A stretch of DNA of 64,000 nucleotides from Ancylobacter moscoviensis. GTDB taxonomy: Bacteria; Pseudomonadota; Alphaproteobacteria; Rhizobiales; Xanthobacteraceae. Of the stretch, positions 10,304-19,670 are shown in pieces. Made by a program: the position numbers and the translations under genes. The notes below the pieces were generated by a model, which was not told the DNA's origin, did not search any database, and saw only the letters and a program-made list of their open reading frames with translations. The stretch covers positions 399,205 to 463,204 of the forward strand of contig NZ_VMBP01000004.1 of the NCBI RefSeq assembly GCF_007559435.1. Reading direction: 5' to 3'. Position 1 is the first letter of the stretch. Each line of letters begins with the position of its first letter.

Positions 10304-11544
10304 TACTCGGCCGCCACCCGGAGGCTCGTGGCGCCCGGCGGCAGATGCTCGTGCATCGTCGTCGTATACCAGCGATTGAAGTCGAGGATCATGAACTCGC
10401 CCGCCGGCGAATAGGGGCCGGGCTCATAGGCGTCGGACTGCACGCCGAGGAAGTTCTGCTCGGCCAGCACCTGGTCCTGCTGGTTGGTGACCTGCCAGAC
10501 CTCTGCGAGCCGGTTCACGTCGTAGTCCCAGCCCTCGACGGCGTCCTCGTGCACCAGCCAGGTGGTGCGCACCTCGGTCTCCATCGGGCCGCGCGGCAGC
10601 ACACGGAAATGGATGATGTGGTCCGAGAGGAAGTGGTTCCAGTTGTTCGGCACATGGAACATGCGCACCGAGCCGAGGTCACGCTCCGTGAGGTCGCCGA
10701 CCAGCTTCTTGCAGGCCGGTCTGCCGTCCATGGTCATCGAGGTCACACCCTCATTGAACGGCAGGCGGATGCAGCGGAACTCGATGCCGCCCTGCGCCGG
10801 CTGGTGCGGCAGGCCGAGTGCGTCCCATTCCTCGCCCTTGCGCTTCATGAGGTCGCCGAACCAGTGGGTGCGGGTGTCGTTCGGCAGCGCCGCCTCAACC
10901 AGCGACACCAGAAGCTCCGGATGGTTGCCGGCGCAGTGGTAGCACTCGCGGTTGTTCTCGATGACCAGCTTCCAGTTGGCCTTCTCGATCAGCACCGACT
11001 CGAACGCGACCTTGGTGCGCGCCGGCTGGTGCGGGGCGATGTAGGGCGTCACCGTCTGCTTGAAATAGTCGAGGTCCGGCGGCGTCTGTGCGAGGCAGAT
11101 ATAGATGAGGCCGGACACGTTGGCGACGTGCACGGGCTTCAGCGAATAGCGCTTGGGATCGAAGTCGTCCGGCATCTGTGTCGCGGCGAGCAGCTTGCCG
11201 TCGAGATCGTAGGTCCACTGGTGATAGGGGCAGACCAGCCGCCCGACCGTGCCCTTGTGCTCCTGGCAGATGCGCGAGCCGCGGTGCCGGCAGGTATTGT
11301 GCCAAGCCTGCACCTCGCCATTGTCGTCGCGCACGATGATGATCGAGTTGCGGCCGATCTCGAGGGTGAGATAGTCGCCGGGCTCCTTCACCTCGCATTC
11401 GTTGCAGGCGAATAGCCACTGCGTGCCGAAGATGGCCTTCATCTCCATCTCGAACACGTCGGCATCGTAATAGAGCGGGCCCGGCAGGCTGAAGCCCGCC
11501 CGGTACTGCGCCATCAGCTCGGACACTTTATCAATCGCGCTCAT
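10303..11544 (-). CDS. Rieske [2Fe-2S] oxygenase alpha subunit (glycine-betaine/quaternary-amine demethylase-like)
   Basis: This 413-residue protein carries the Rieske cluster motif C85-x-H87...C105-x2-H108 (NTCRHRGSR and CPYHQW). Its mononuclear iron site is in NNRECYHCAGNHPEL, with H203 and H208. The residue three before H203 is Glu200, where most ring-hydroxylating relatives have Asp; carnitine monooxygenase CntA also uses Glu. Together with the GbcB-like reductase, the GbdR-like regulator and the betaine transporters this argues for oxidative N-demethylation of a betaine. Glycine betaine, proline betaine or carnitine-like substrates are all possible. Confidence 0.9.
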   Translation of the reverse strand: MSAIDKVSELMAQYRAGFSLPGPLYYDADVFEMEMKAIFGTQWLFACNECEVKEPGDYLTLEIGRNSIIIVRDDNGEVQAWHNTCRHRGSRICQEHKGTVGRLVCPYHQWTYDLDGKLLAATQMPDDFDPKRYSLKPVHVANVSGLIYICLAQTPPDLDYFKQTVTPYIAPHQPARTKVAFESVLIEKANWKLVIENNRECYHCAGNHPELLVSLVEAALPNDTRTHWFGDLMKRKGEEWDALGLPHQPAQGGIEFRCIRLPFNEGVTSMTMDGRPACKKLVGDLTERDLGSVRMFHVPNNWNHFLSDHIIHFRVLPRGPMETEVRTTWLVHEDAVEGWDYDVNRLAEVWQVTNQQDQVLAEQNFLGVQSDAYEPGPYSPAGEFMILDFNRWYTTTMHEHLPPGATSLRVAAE

Positions 11545-11579
11545 CGGTCGGCTCCCGGCATTCGACGCAGGCGATTATT

Positions 11580-12674
11580 CTATTGTTTCGCCTGCGGGTC
11601 CGTCCCGAATGCGACGGCGGGTGAAAGGGAGGCGACGTCGGCGAGCTGGCCGAGCTGCCGCCGGCCGGCGCGTTCGCGCAGCTCGCTCGGGCGCATGCCG
11701 TAGATTCGCTTGAACCACTGGCCGAGATGCGAGGTCGAGGCGAAGCCGACGGTGACGGCGATCTCCAGGATCGGCTGGCTGGTGTAGATCAGCAATTCGC
11801 GCGCGCGGTCGACGCGCAGCGACAGGTAGTAGCGCGCCGGCGTCACGCCGAGATGCTGGTTGAACAGGCGTTCGAGCTGGCGGGCGCTGAGATCGGCCGC
11901 CTGCGCCAGCTCGCCGACGCTGACGGGGGTTTCCAGGTTCTTCTGCATCGTCTGCACGGTGCGCTGGAGCGCCGCCGGCAGGCTGCCGACGCGCCGCAGC
12001 CGGCCGCCGCGCTGCTCGTCATTGGCATCGCGGATGCGCTCGTGGTGGAACTGGTTGGCGACGCGCTGGGCGAGGTCCGGGTCGTAGCGGTCGGCGATGA
12101 CGTGCAGCATCATGTCCATCGCCGCGGTGCCGCCCGAGCAGGTCATCCGGTCGCGGTCGATCTCATAGATCTTGCCGGTGGCGATCACCTTCGGGAAGTC
12201 CTCCTCGAAGGCGGCGCCGTTCTCCCAGTGGATGGTACAGCGATAGCCGTCGAGCAGGCCGGCCCAGGCGAGCAGATAGCTGCCGGTCGACAGCGAGCCG
12301 ACCGCGATGCCGCGCCGCGCCGCGTTGCGCAGCACGGCGAGATAACGCTTTACGTCCGTCGGGGCGATCCGCATGCCGCCGCAGACGAAGAGGGCGTGCG
12401 CCCCGTCCAGCGCCTGCTCGACCGACAGCGCATCGAGCCGGATGCCGTTGGAGGCGACGACGGGCTCGCCGTCGATGCTGCACAGCCGCCAGCGGAACGC
12501 TTCGCGGCCGATGAGCCTGTTGGCCGAGCGCAGGGGCTCGATGGCCGAGGACAGGCTCATCATCGAGAGATTTTCGATCAGCAGGAAGCTGAAGGTGATC
12601 GGCTCGGCGAGCGAGTCGTAGAACATGCCGGCACCAACAGGGAAAATGGTGCCTTTAGAATGGCTCGAAAACAT
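11580..12674 (-). CDS. GlxA/GbdR-type AraC regulator with DJ-1/PfpI domain
   Basis: This 364-residue protein has an N-terminal DJ-1/PfpI-like sensor domain (VCGGMRIAPTD, VGSLSTGSYLLAWAGLLDG, TCSGGTAAMDMML). Its C-terminal AraC domain has two helix-turn-helix units (LAQAADLSARQLERLFNQHLGVTP and ILEIAVTVGFASTSHLGQWFKRIYGMRP). This architecture and context match GbdR/CdhR regulators of betaine and carnitine catabolism. I use the ATG at 12674; a start at 12626 (MFYDSLAEP) is also possible and neither has a clear ribosome-binding site. It lies between the two halves of the catabolic cluster on the same strand. Confidence 0.87.
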   Translation of the reverse strand: MFSSHSKGTIFPVGAGMFYDSLAEPITFSFLLIENLSMMSLSSAIEPLRSANRLIGREAFRWRLCSIDGEPVVASNGIRLDALSVEQALDGAHALFVCGGMRIAPTDVKRYLAVLRNAARRGIAVGSLSTGSYLLAWAGLLDGYRCTIHWENGAAFEEDFPKVIATGKIYEIDRDRMTCSGGTAAMDMMLHVIADRYDPDLAQRVANQFHHERIRDANDEQRGGRLRRVGSLPAALQRTVQTMQKNLETPVSVGELAQAADLSARQLERLFNQHLGVTPARYYLSLRVDRARELLIYTSQPILEIAVTVGFASTSHLGQWFKRIYGMRPSELRERAGRRQLGQLADVASLSPAVAFGTDPQAKQ

Positions 12675-12719
12675 CAAGAAAGCAACGAAAGCGACATGCG
12701 CACGACGTATATGTGATCC

Positions 12720-13895
12720 TCACGACGCCATGGCCATGGGTTGCCAGCCCTGCAGCGCCGCCCAGTCGGGCTCCAGCCGGGCGAAGCGCGCCAGGCGCAG
12801 TGTCGACAGGTCGGCGAAAGAGCAGGCGCCGTCGGTCACCAGTTGCTGGATGGCGTGGCCTGTCGCTGGCGACAGGCCGAAGCCGACGCCGGACAGCGTG
12901 GCGACGGTCAGGTTGTCCCAGCCTTCCGGCCGGTCGATCACCGGCCGCCCGTCGGGCGTATTCTCGATCAGTCCCGCCCACGAGCGGATGATCTTCGCAT
13001 GGCCGGCGAGTGGCAGCAGTTCCGCCACCCGCTTGGCGATGCTCTGCATCAGTGGCGTGGACGGCCGCGCGCCGCCCGGCAGTTGTTCGGTCTCCACCCA
13101 TTCATGCGGGCCACCGCCATAGGCGAGGTTGCCGCGCAGCGTCTGTCGGCCGTAGAGGCCGTTGCCGTCGACGCCGCCGAGCGGCATCAGCGGCAGCGCC
13201 TCGGTGACGATCATCTCGGCCCGCGCCACCTTCATCGGGATGTCGAGGCCGAGCATGGCGGCGAGCGGCCCGGTCTGCGGGCCGGCCGCGAGGACGAGAT
13301 GATCGCAGCCGAAGTTCCCCTTGTCGGTCTCCACCGCGACCACCTTACCGCCATCGGCCGCAAAGCCGGTGACGGCAGTGTGCTGCATGATCCGCCCGCC
13401 AAGGTCCTGCAACCCCCACGCATAGCCCTGCACGGTCCGGTGCGGATTAGCGTGGCCGCCGAAATGGTAGTAATGGCCGGCGAACACGTTGTCGCCAGCG
13501 AGCGGCACCAGCTCACGCACCTGCTTCGCGTCGATCTCGTCGATGAGGAAGCCCTGGTGGCGGGCGTTCACCACGGCACGGCTGTAGAGCGCAAGCTGCT
13601 TCTCGTTGAGCGCGATGCGGATGCGGTTCGGCTGGAACTCGGTCGGGTAGCCGAGCAGTTCGTCCATCAGCGGCCAGAGCCGCTGCTCCTCGGCGAAAAG
13701 CGGCGAGTGATGATGCGAGCAGCCGCCGCCATTGCGGCCGGAGGCCTCCCAGCCGACGATGCCTTTCTCGATGACGAGCACGTCAACGCCGGCGCGTGCC
13801 AGCCACCAGGCGGCGCTGAGCCCCGTCACCCCGCCGCCGACCACGACGACGGACGCGCCCCGACCCTCGGGCTCCCTGATCTCACTCGCTGGCAT
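12720..13895 (-). CDS. FAD-dependent amino-acid oxidase/dehydrogenase (HcnC- or D-hydroxyproline-dehydrogenase-beta-like)
   Basis: This 391-residue DAO-family flavoprotein has the dinucleotide-binding motif VVVGGGVTGLSAAWWLARAG near the N-terminus, the ASGRNGGG segment that contacts FAD, and a C-terminal GFGLSPATGHAIQQLV motif. Such proteins oxidise the C-N bond of secondary or tertiary amines. Its first 14 bases overlap the end of the next upstream gene, which encodes a second FAD protein with a [2Fe-2S]-binding domain. The pair resembles the catalytic and electron-transfer subunits of HcnABC or heteromeric D-hydroxyproline dehydrogenase. Confidence 0.85.
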   Translation of the reverse strand: MPASEIREPEGRGASVVVVGGGVTGLSAAWWLARAGVDVLVIEKGIVGWEASGRNGGGCSHHHSPLFAEEQRLWPLMDELLGYPTEFQPNRIRIALNEKQLALYSRAVVNARHQGFLIDEIDAKQVRELVPLAGDNVFAGHYYHFGGHANPHRTVQGYAWGLQDLGGRIMQHTAVTGFAADGGKVVAVETDKGNFGCDHLVLAAGPQTGPLAAMLGLDIPMKVARAEMIVTEALPLMPLGGVDGNGLYGRQTLRGNLAYGGGPHEWVETEQLPGGARPSTPLMQSIAKRVAELLPLAGHAKIIRSWAGLIENTPDGRPVIDRPEGWDNLTVATLSGVGFGLSPATGHAIQQLVTDGACSFADLSTLRLARFARLEPDWAALQGWQPMAMAS

Positions 13896-15471
13896 GCGGC
13901 TTTTCCACGGCTAGGCTGGCTACGGTGTACTCGTCGTCCACGTCCCAGAACGGCACCCACTGGCGCGGCATTCCGAACCAGGAATCCCACTGCTCGCCGA
14001 AGGCCGGATCCTCGTTCTTCGGCGCCGCCGCAGCGAGGGTGAGCGGACGGACCGGGGCTCGATAGCCGGCGAGCGGCACGGCGCCGAGCGGCACGGCAGA
14101 TTGCAGGGCAAGCAACGCCTGCACCTGCTCGCGGCAGCGCCGGCCCTGGCACGGCCCCATGCCGGCGCGGGTGAGCCGCTTGATCTGGTCGGGATTGGGC
14201 GGTCCTTCGCCGAGGATCGCGGCGAGCGTGCGCTCGCGATTGTCGGCGGCCTGCCAGTTGAGATAGCGGGGTGGCCGCACTTCGAGAATCTCGCGCGCGG
14301 TGACCTCCTCGCACTGGCAGACATAGGGTTCGCCGACGGCCTCGATGATGCTCGCGCGTACCCAGTCCTTGCGGTAGGCGCCAATGTCATAGGCCGCTTC
14401 GCCCGGGGGCGGCGCCGGCGCGGTCCCTTCACCGACCACCCCCAGAGATGCGGCGACGGCCGCGACCGCGTGGCGGGCCTCGGCCTCGGCGACGGTCGCG
14501 TCGCGGCTCTTGGCCGGCCAGATGCCGGCACAGTCGCCCACCGCCTGGATCACCTCGACGCTGGTGCGTCCGTCGGCATCGAGCAGCGGCGTGTAGCCGC
14601 CACGCTCGGCCTGGAAGGCGAGCCGGCAGCCGGCTGCGTCGAGGAGGTCGACCATCGGCACCGCGCCGATGCCGAGCACGATGAGGTCGCAGAGGATGGT
14701 GCCCGAGCGGGTCACGGCACCGGAGACGCCGTTGAGGTCGGCCTCGACGGCACGCACCACCTCGCCGCAGTGAATGTCGATGCCGGCCGCGCGGAGCTGC
14801 ACGACAAGATCGGCCGGGCCGACGGGCTCGGCCGCCTGCTCGATGATCGCCGCCACGGTGACGCCGCTCTCGCGCAGGGTGAGCGCTGCCAGCAGCGCCT
14901 CGGCGGTCGAGCCGAGCACCACAGCGCGGCTGCCGTCGAGCGCGCCATAGCGTGTCGCCAGCTGCACCGCTGCCGACGCGCCCATCACGCCGGGCTGCTC
15001 CCAGCCGGGAAAGGCAAGGCCCATGTCACGCCGTCCGGTGGCGACGATGGCGCGTTCGAAGCTGACGAGGTGCGTGCCGTTCTCCTCGTCGGCAAGGCCA
15101 GCGAGCGGGGCCGGCATCCAGCCGAGATTGGCGCCGTTAGCGTAGAGCCCCCAGCACGCCGTGCCGAGGCGCACGTCGACGCCGAGCTCGAAGGCGTCGG
15201 CGATGGCAGGCGCGCTCTCCAGCATCGCCTCCATCATGGCGTTGCGGTTGCGCGCGGCGCCGCCGACGCGGCCACCGAAATGCAGCGGCACGCTCTCGCC
15301 CATGGTCTCGAACGGCACGGGATTCTCGTCGATCAGCACCACCGAGAGGCCACGCTGCGCGCCCTCGATCGCCGCGGCGAGACCGGCCGGGCCAGCGCCG
15401 ATGACGAGGAGCTGGGCGTGACCTTCGACGGCGAGTTTCTTGTCGGCGACGGAACGGTAGTCGACCGTCAT
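13882..15471 (-). CDS. FAD/NAD(P) oxidoreductase with C-terminal BFD-like [2Fe-2S] domain (HcnB-like)
   Basis: This 529-residue protein has an N-terminal pyridine-nucleotide-disulphide-type fold (LLVIGAGPAGLAAAIEGAQRG; second Rossmann motif near AVVLGSTAEALLAALTLRESG). A C-terminal Fer2_BFD-type module carries the four cluster cysteines in YVCQCEEVTAREI and GMGPCQGRRCRE. This matches HcnB-like subunits that take electrons from an HcnC-like oxidase. The small HcnA-like ferredoxin subunit that usually completes such complexes is not encoded next to it. Its ATG overlaps the PrpD-like stop (ATGA). Confidence 0.87.
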   Translation of the reverse strand: MTVDYRSVADKKLAVEGHAQLLVIGAGPAGLAAAIEGAQRGLSVVLIDENPVPFETMGESVPLHFGGRVGGAARNRNAMMEAMLESAPAIADAFELGVDVRLGTACWGLYANGANLGWMPAPLAGLADEENGTHLVSFERAIVATGRRDMGLAFPGWEQPGVMGASAAVQLATRYGALDGSRAVVLGSTAEALLAALTLRESGVTVAAIIEQAAEPVGPADLVVQLRAAGIDIHCGEVVRAVEADLNGVSGAVTRSGTILCDLIVLGIGAVPMVDLLDAAGCRLAFQAERGGYTPLLDADGRTSVEVIQAVGDCAGIWPAKSRDATVAEAEARHAVAAVAASLGVVGEGTAPAPPPGEAAYDIGAYRKDWVRASIIEAVGEPYVCQCEEVTAREILEVRPPRYLNWQAADNRERTLAAILGEGPPNPDQIKRLTRAGMGPCQGRRCREQVQALLALQSAVPLGAVPLAGYRAPVRPLTLAAAAPKNEDPAFGEQWDSWFGMPRQWVPFWDVDDEYTVASLAVEKPHASE

Positions 15472-16805
15472 GCGGCCGCTCCGATCGGCTCCAGCACCAG
15501 CTCGGCGAGGTCCGCCGCCGGCGTGCCGGTGCCCATGCCGGTGACCAGTGCCTCGATGGCCTGCCGGCGATTGTCGCCGAGCTCGCCGGCCAGCCCCCGA
15601 TACTTGGCGGAGATTTCCGCGTCGGACAGAGGATTGGCCGGTCCGCCATGCGCCTGCGTCCATTCCGAGGTGAAACGGCGCCCGTCCTTCGTGCCGAGGG
15701 AGACGACGGCGAAGCGCTCGGCGGGGAAGCGGGCGCAGATCGCCGGATCCTCGACGAGGCGGATGGAGGAGGAGAGGTCCAGCACCTCGGCATCCTTCAG
15801 TCCGGCGCCGGTGATCTCGTCGGCGCCGATGCGCCCGCGCAGGATCATCGCGGCGAGCGGGAACGGCAAGCTGTACTGCGCCTCCTCCGTCGTGGCGGGA
15901 CGGGCGGAGGCGAGGCGCACCGCCTCGGCGAAGGAGCGCACCTCGACATCGGCGATGTCCGTGCCGGTCAGGCCGTGCGCCGCCATCAGGTCGCGCGCCG
16001 CCTGCACCGCCGGCTGGGCCCAGCGGCAGACCGGATAGGGCTTGAAATACTGTTCGAGGATGTACCAGCGCGAGCCGAGGTCGCCCCACAGCGCCTGCTG
16101 CTCGGGCGCCTCCAGCGTCAGCGCGGGCGCGCCGGTGAAGCCGTCGGCGGCGAGATAGGCGGCGGAGACGCCGACCAGCGCGCCCCAGCCCGAGCCGTCC
16201 TTCAGCATGGTGGGATAATCGATGCAGCGCATCATCTGGCTGCGCGGGCCGTGATATTCGGCCGTGCCGAGCGCCTCGCGGGTCTGCGCCGACGAGAGCT
16301 TCATCAGCCGGGCGCCGAGCGCGGCGCAGGCAAGCGAGTTCCACGCGCCGGAGGTGTGGTAGTCGCAGGCGCTGGCGTGCAGCGCGATGCCGGCGCGGGT
16401 GGCGATCTCGTAGCCGATGACGATGGAGGTCAGCACCTCGCGGTCGTCCAGCGCCAGGTCCTCCGCCTCCCAGAAGGCGAGCAGCGCGGGCAGGATGGCG
16501 ACGCCGGCATGGCCCTTTGTCAGGACATGGCCGTCATGGGCGTCGAAAGAATCGATCAGCGAGGCGCCGGCATAGGCCGCGCCCACCGGTGAGACGCGCC
16601 TGCCATCGAAGATCATGCGCGCCCCGCGCCCCTCGCCCGCGCCGAACTGGCGGGCGGCGTGATTGGTGACGATCCGCGCCAGGTCGGTGCGCCGCCCGCT
16701 CGCGGCGACGCCGACGAGGTCGAGCAGACATCGGCGCGCGAGCGCTGCGACTGGAGCCGGCAGATCGGAATAACGCAGATCGTGGATGAAGTTCTGGACG
16801 TTCAT
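15468..16805 (-). CDS. MmgE/PrpD family protein
   Basis: This 445-residue member of the MmgE/PrpD fold includes 2-methylcitrate dehydratase, cis-aconitate decarboxylase and iminodisuccinate epimerase among its relatives. Family features are the N-terminal RRCLLDLVGVAASGR, AYAGASLIDSFDAHDGHVLTKGHAG (active-site DxHD region), and YFKPYPVCRWAQPAVQA with the conserved KPYPVC. The reaction here is unknown. It heads the minus-strand catabolic operon (PrpD-like, HcnB-like, HcnC-like) and is divergent from an ABC importer across a 274-bp gap at 16806-17079, which shows no further gene. Confidence 0.88.
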   Translation of the reverse strand: MNVQNFIHDLRYSDLPAPVAALARRCLLDLVGVAASGRRTDLARIVTNHAARQFGAGEGRGARMIFDGRRVSPVGAAYAGASLIDSFDAHDGHVLTKGHAGVAILPALLAFWEAEDLALDDREVLTSIVIGYEIATRAGIALHASACDYHTSGAWNSLACAALGARLMKLSSAQTREALGTAEYHGPRSQMMRCIDYPTMLKDGSGWGALVGVSAAYLAADGFTGAPALTLEAPEQQALWGDLGSRWYILEQYFKPYPVCRWAQPAVQAARDLMAAHGLTGTDIADVEVRSFAEAVRLASARPATTEEAQYSLPFPLAAMILRGRIGADEITGAGLKDAEVLDLSSSIRLVEDPAICARFPAERFAVVSLGTKDGRRFTSEWTQAHGGPANPLSDAEISAKYRGLAGELGDNRRQAIEALVTGMGTGTPAADLAELVLEPIGAAA

Positions 16806-17079
16806 GCTGTCGCCTTTGGACGGCGGGCCATCGATGCGAAGCTAAGGCCCGGCTTGTGCCAATCCTTGCAGCGAGCGCGCGCTTTGCACCCTCGGCTTTG
16901 CGACGAGCGGGATCAGAAACGCGACACCGTGCGCCACCCTCCGCTCCCTCAGCCCCAAACCAGGCACGCCCATTCTCCAGGCAGAATTCATCGGCGGAAA
17001 CCGGCCGATGTCGGAATCCTTTTTCACGGTGTCGAAAATTCCACGAAACCGCGCCGTCCCCCGTGCATGAGTAGAGACG

Positions 17080-17784
17080 TTGGAGCATCGGGCTCACTCG
17101 GAAACGGGATCGGCAACAGGGACTCGTCGTTTGGAGACGCTGAATTTCGCCATTGCCAACTGGCCGCAGATTCTTGCTCGCGGGTGGGAGCACATCTCGC
17201 TCGTCGGCGTGTCGGTGAGCATCGCCGTGTTCACCGGCGTGCCCATCGGCATCCTCATCACGCAGAGCCGCGTCGCCGCCGACCGCGTGCTCTATGCCGC
17301 GGCCATCATCATGACGATCCCGTCCATCGCCTTCTTCGGGCTGCTCATCCCGGTGCTCTCGCCGATCGGCCACGGCATCGGCTACCTGCCCGCGGTGATC
17401 GCGCTGATCTTCTATTCGCAGCTGCCGATCATCCGGAACACCTATGCTGCCATCATGAACATCGACCCGGCGCTGCGCGAGGCCGCGCGCGGCATGGGGA
17501 TGACGGCGTTCCGGCGCCTGCGCGAGGTCGAGCTGCCCATCGCACTGCCGGTCATCGTCAACGGCGTACGCAACGCCGTGGTGCTGAACATCGCGATCGC
17601 TACCATCGCGACCTATATCGGCGCCGGCGGCCTCGGCGTCTTCATCTCGCGCGGCATCTCGCAGACCGACCCGCGCCAGCTCATCACCGGCGCCGTCGCG
17701 GTCAGCGTGCTCGCCATCATCGCCGATCTCGGCCTCCTCCTGCTGCAGCGACGGCTCACCCCCGTCGGCCTGCGCCAACCGTAA
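17080..17784 (+). CDS. Osmoprotectant-type ABC transporter permease (importer 1)
   Basis: This 234-residue permease has about six helices and the EAA-type loop IDPALREAARGMGMTAFRRLREVELPIALPVIVNG characteristic of the OpuA/ProW/YehY family. It forms half of the membrane channel of a quaternary-amine importer. No ATG is present; the frame can start at the TTG at 17080 or, more in line with homologues, at the TTG at 17131 (LETLNFAIANWPQ), which follows ACAGGGA. It is the first gene of a four-gene plus-strand operon. Confidence 0.88.
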   Translation: MEHRAHSETGSATGTRRLETLNFAIANWPQILARGWEHISLVGVSVSIAVFTGVPIGILITQSRVAADRVLYAAAIIMTIPSIAFFGLLIPVLSPIGHGIGYLPAVIALIFYSQLPIIRNTYAAIMNIDPALREAARGMGMTAFRRLREVELPIALPVIVNGVRNAVVLNIAIATIATYIGAGGLGVFISRGISQTDPRQLITGAVAVSVLAIIADLGLLLLQRRLTPVGLRQP

Positions 17785-17796
17785 CGTCGGGGCGAC

Positions 17797-18903
17797 ATGA
17801 TCCGGCTGAAGAACCTCACCAAGATCTATGGCGGCATCACCGCCGTCGACAATGTCAGCATAGAAGTCGGCGCCGGCGAGGTTTGCGTGCTGCTCGGCCC
17901 TTCCGGCTGCGGCAAGACCACGACGATGAAGATGATCAACCGCCTGATCGAGCCGTCGGGCGGGCGCATCTTCATCGGCGGCAAGGACGTGACCGAGGTC
18001 GACCCGGTGCAGCTGCGCCGCTCCATCGGCTACGTCATCCAGCAGATTGGCCTTTTCCCCAACAAGACCGTCGAGGACAATATCTGCGTCGTCCCCGACA
18101 TGCTCGGCCAGGATCGCAAGACCTCGCGCAAGCGCGCCGCCGAGCTGCTTGAGATGGTCAATCTCGAGCCCGCAGCTTACGCCAAGCGCTACCCGAAGGA
18201 ACTCTCCGGAGGTCAGCAACAGCGCGTCGGCGTCATCCGCGCGCTGGCGGCCGACCCGCCAGTGCTGCTCATGGACGAGCCCTTCGGCGCCATCGATCCG
18301 ATCAACCGCGAGGTGATCCAGGACGAGTTCATGAAGCTGCAGGCGGCGATGAAGAAGACCGTGATCTTCGTGAGCCACGACATCGACGAGGCGGTGAAGA
18401 TGGCCTCGCGCATTGCCATCTTCCGCTCCGGGCGGCTCATCCAGTACGACACGCCGGACAATATCCTCGCCCATCCCGTCGACAGCTTCGTGGCCGACTT
18501 CGTCGGCCACGACCGCACGCTGAAGCGCCTGCGGCTGATCACCGTGCGCGACGCCATGGCTACCGAGCCTCCGCGTGTGACGCCGGACGACGACGTCGAC
18601 ACCGCCGTCGCGCTCATGAAGCGGCACGGCCACGTCTCGGTGGTGATGGTCGGCCCGCAGGGCAAGGTGCTCGGCTTCGTGCGGCTGGAGGCCCTGCACG
18701 GCAAGCGCGGGCGGGTCGGGGAGCACTACGAGAAGCTAACCAGTGTCGTGCATGTCGACGACAATCTGCGCAACGCGGTGTCGCAGATGTTCGCTAACGA
18801 CCAGTCCTGGCTCGCCTGCGTCAGCACTGAGGGCGTCTACCAAGGCTATATCACCCAGCGCAGCATTACCCATCTGTTGGGCGCCACCTACCGGGATCGA
18901 TGA
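17797..18903 (+). CDS. Quaternary-amine ABC transporter ATP-binding protein with CBS domains (importer 1)
   Basis: This 368-residue ATPase has Walker A GPSGCGKTT, signature LSGGQQQRVGV, Walker B VLLMDEPFGAID and switch His in FVSHDIDEAV. A C-terminal pair of CBS domains follows (about residues 245-365: VRDAMATEPPRVTPDDDVD... and HYEKLTSVVHVDDNLRNAV). In OpuA/OpuC-type systems the CBS pair senses ionic strength or nucleotides and gates transport. It lies between the two permease genes, and its stop overlaps the next start (ATGATGG). Confidence 0.93.
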   Translation: MIRLKNLTKIYGGITAVDNVSIEVGAGEVCVLLGPSGCGKTTTMKMINRLIEPSGGRIFIGGKDVTEVDPVQLRRSIGYVIQQIGLFPNKTVEDNICVVPDMLGQDRKTSRKRAAELLEMVNLEPAAYAKRYPKELSGGQQQRVGVIRALAADPPVLLMDEPFGAIDPINREVIQDEFMKLQAAMKKTVIFVSHDIDEAVKMASRIAIFRSGRLIQYDTPDNILAHPVDSFVADFVGHDRTLKRLRLITVRDAMATEPPRVTPDDDVDTAVALMKRHGHVSVVMVGPQGKVLGFVRLEALHGKRGRVGEHYEKLTSVVHVDDNLRNAVSQMFANDQSWLACVSTEGVYQGYITQRSITHLLGATYRDR

Positions 18904-19649
18904 TGGTGGAGGCGCATAGACATCAGGCGCGGGCGCTGGCAGCGCTGTGGCGGGTCGCCACCCTTGCCCTCGTCTTCACGCTCGGCGTGTGGGCGAGCAC
19001 GAGCGGCACGCTGGGCGCGATGATGCAGTATCGCGAGGACATCGCCTTCCTCACCGTGCAGCATCTCGAGCTGGTGGCGATCTCCGGCGGGATCGCCATC
19101 GCCACCGGCATCCCCATCGGCATATTGTTGGCGCGCCGCAGCCTCGGCCTGTTCGGACCGGTGCTGACGCAACTCATCAATCTCGGCACCACCGTCCCTA
19201 CCCTCGCCATCCTGGCGCTGGCGATGACGGTGCTAGGGCTCGGCGCACCGCCGGCGATCTTCGGCCTCGCGGTGCTCACCTTACTGCCCATCGTGCTCAA
19301 CACCGTGGCCGGGTTGCGCGCCGTGCCGCCGGCTCTGATCGAGGCGGCGCGAGGAATGGGCATGACCAACCTGCAAATCCTGCTGCAGGTCGAGATCCCC
19401 AACGCGCTCTTCGTCATCGCCGCCGGCATCCGCACGGCGCTCGCCATCAATGTCGGCACCGTGCCGCTCGCCTTCCTGATCGGCGGCGGCGGGCTCGGCG
19501 AGCTGATCTTCACTGGCATCGACCTGATGGACACCGGCCTGCTGCTCGCCGGCGCGATCCCGACCGCCCTGCTTGCCGTGGCGGTCGATTTCATCGCCGG
19601 ACAGTTGCAGTTCTGGTTGGTGCCGCGCGGCGTCAACCCCTTGAGATAA
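18900..19649 (+). CDS. Osmoprotectant-type ABC transporter permease (importer 1, second subunit)
   Basis: This 249-residue permease is paralogous to the first one, with the EAA loop PPALIEAARGMGMTNLQILLQVEIPNALFVIAAGIR and the conserved TVPLAFLIGGGGLGELIFTGI stretch. It starts with an extra N-terminal cytoplasmic segment (MMVEAHRHQARAL). With the permease at 17080 it would form a heterodimeric channel, as in YehW/YehY or OpuCB/OpuCD. Its 5' end overlaps the ATPase gene by four bases. Confidence 0.9.
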   Translation: MMVEAHRHQARALAALWRVATLALVFTLGVWASTSGTLGAMMQYREDIAFLTVQHLELVAISGGIAIATGIPIGILLARRSLGLFGPVLTQLINLGTTVPTLAILALAMTVLGLGAPPAIFGLAVLTLLPIVLNTVAGLRAVPPALIEAARGMGMTNLQILLQVEIPNALFVIAAGIRTALAINVGTVPLAFLIGGGGLGELIFTGIDLMDTGLLLAGAIPTALLAVAVDFIAGQLQFWLVPRGVNPLR

Positions 19650-19670
19650 CAACATCCAGAGGAGAAGAAG

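Noticed and set aside
16534..18726. A 730-codon minus-strand frame opposite the importer 1 genes.
   Set aside because: Its composition (His/Asp/Gly/Arg-rich, no motifs) and its position opposite clear ABC transporter genes show it is a shadow frame.
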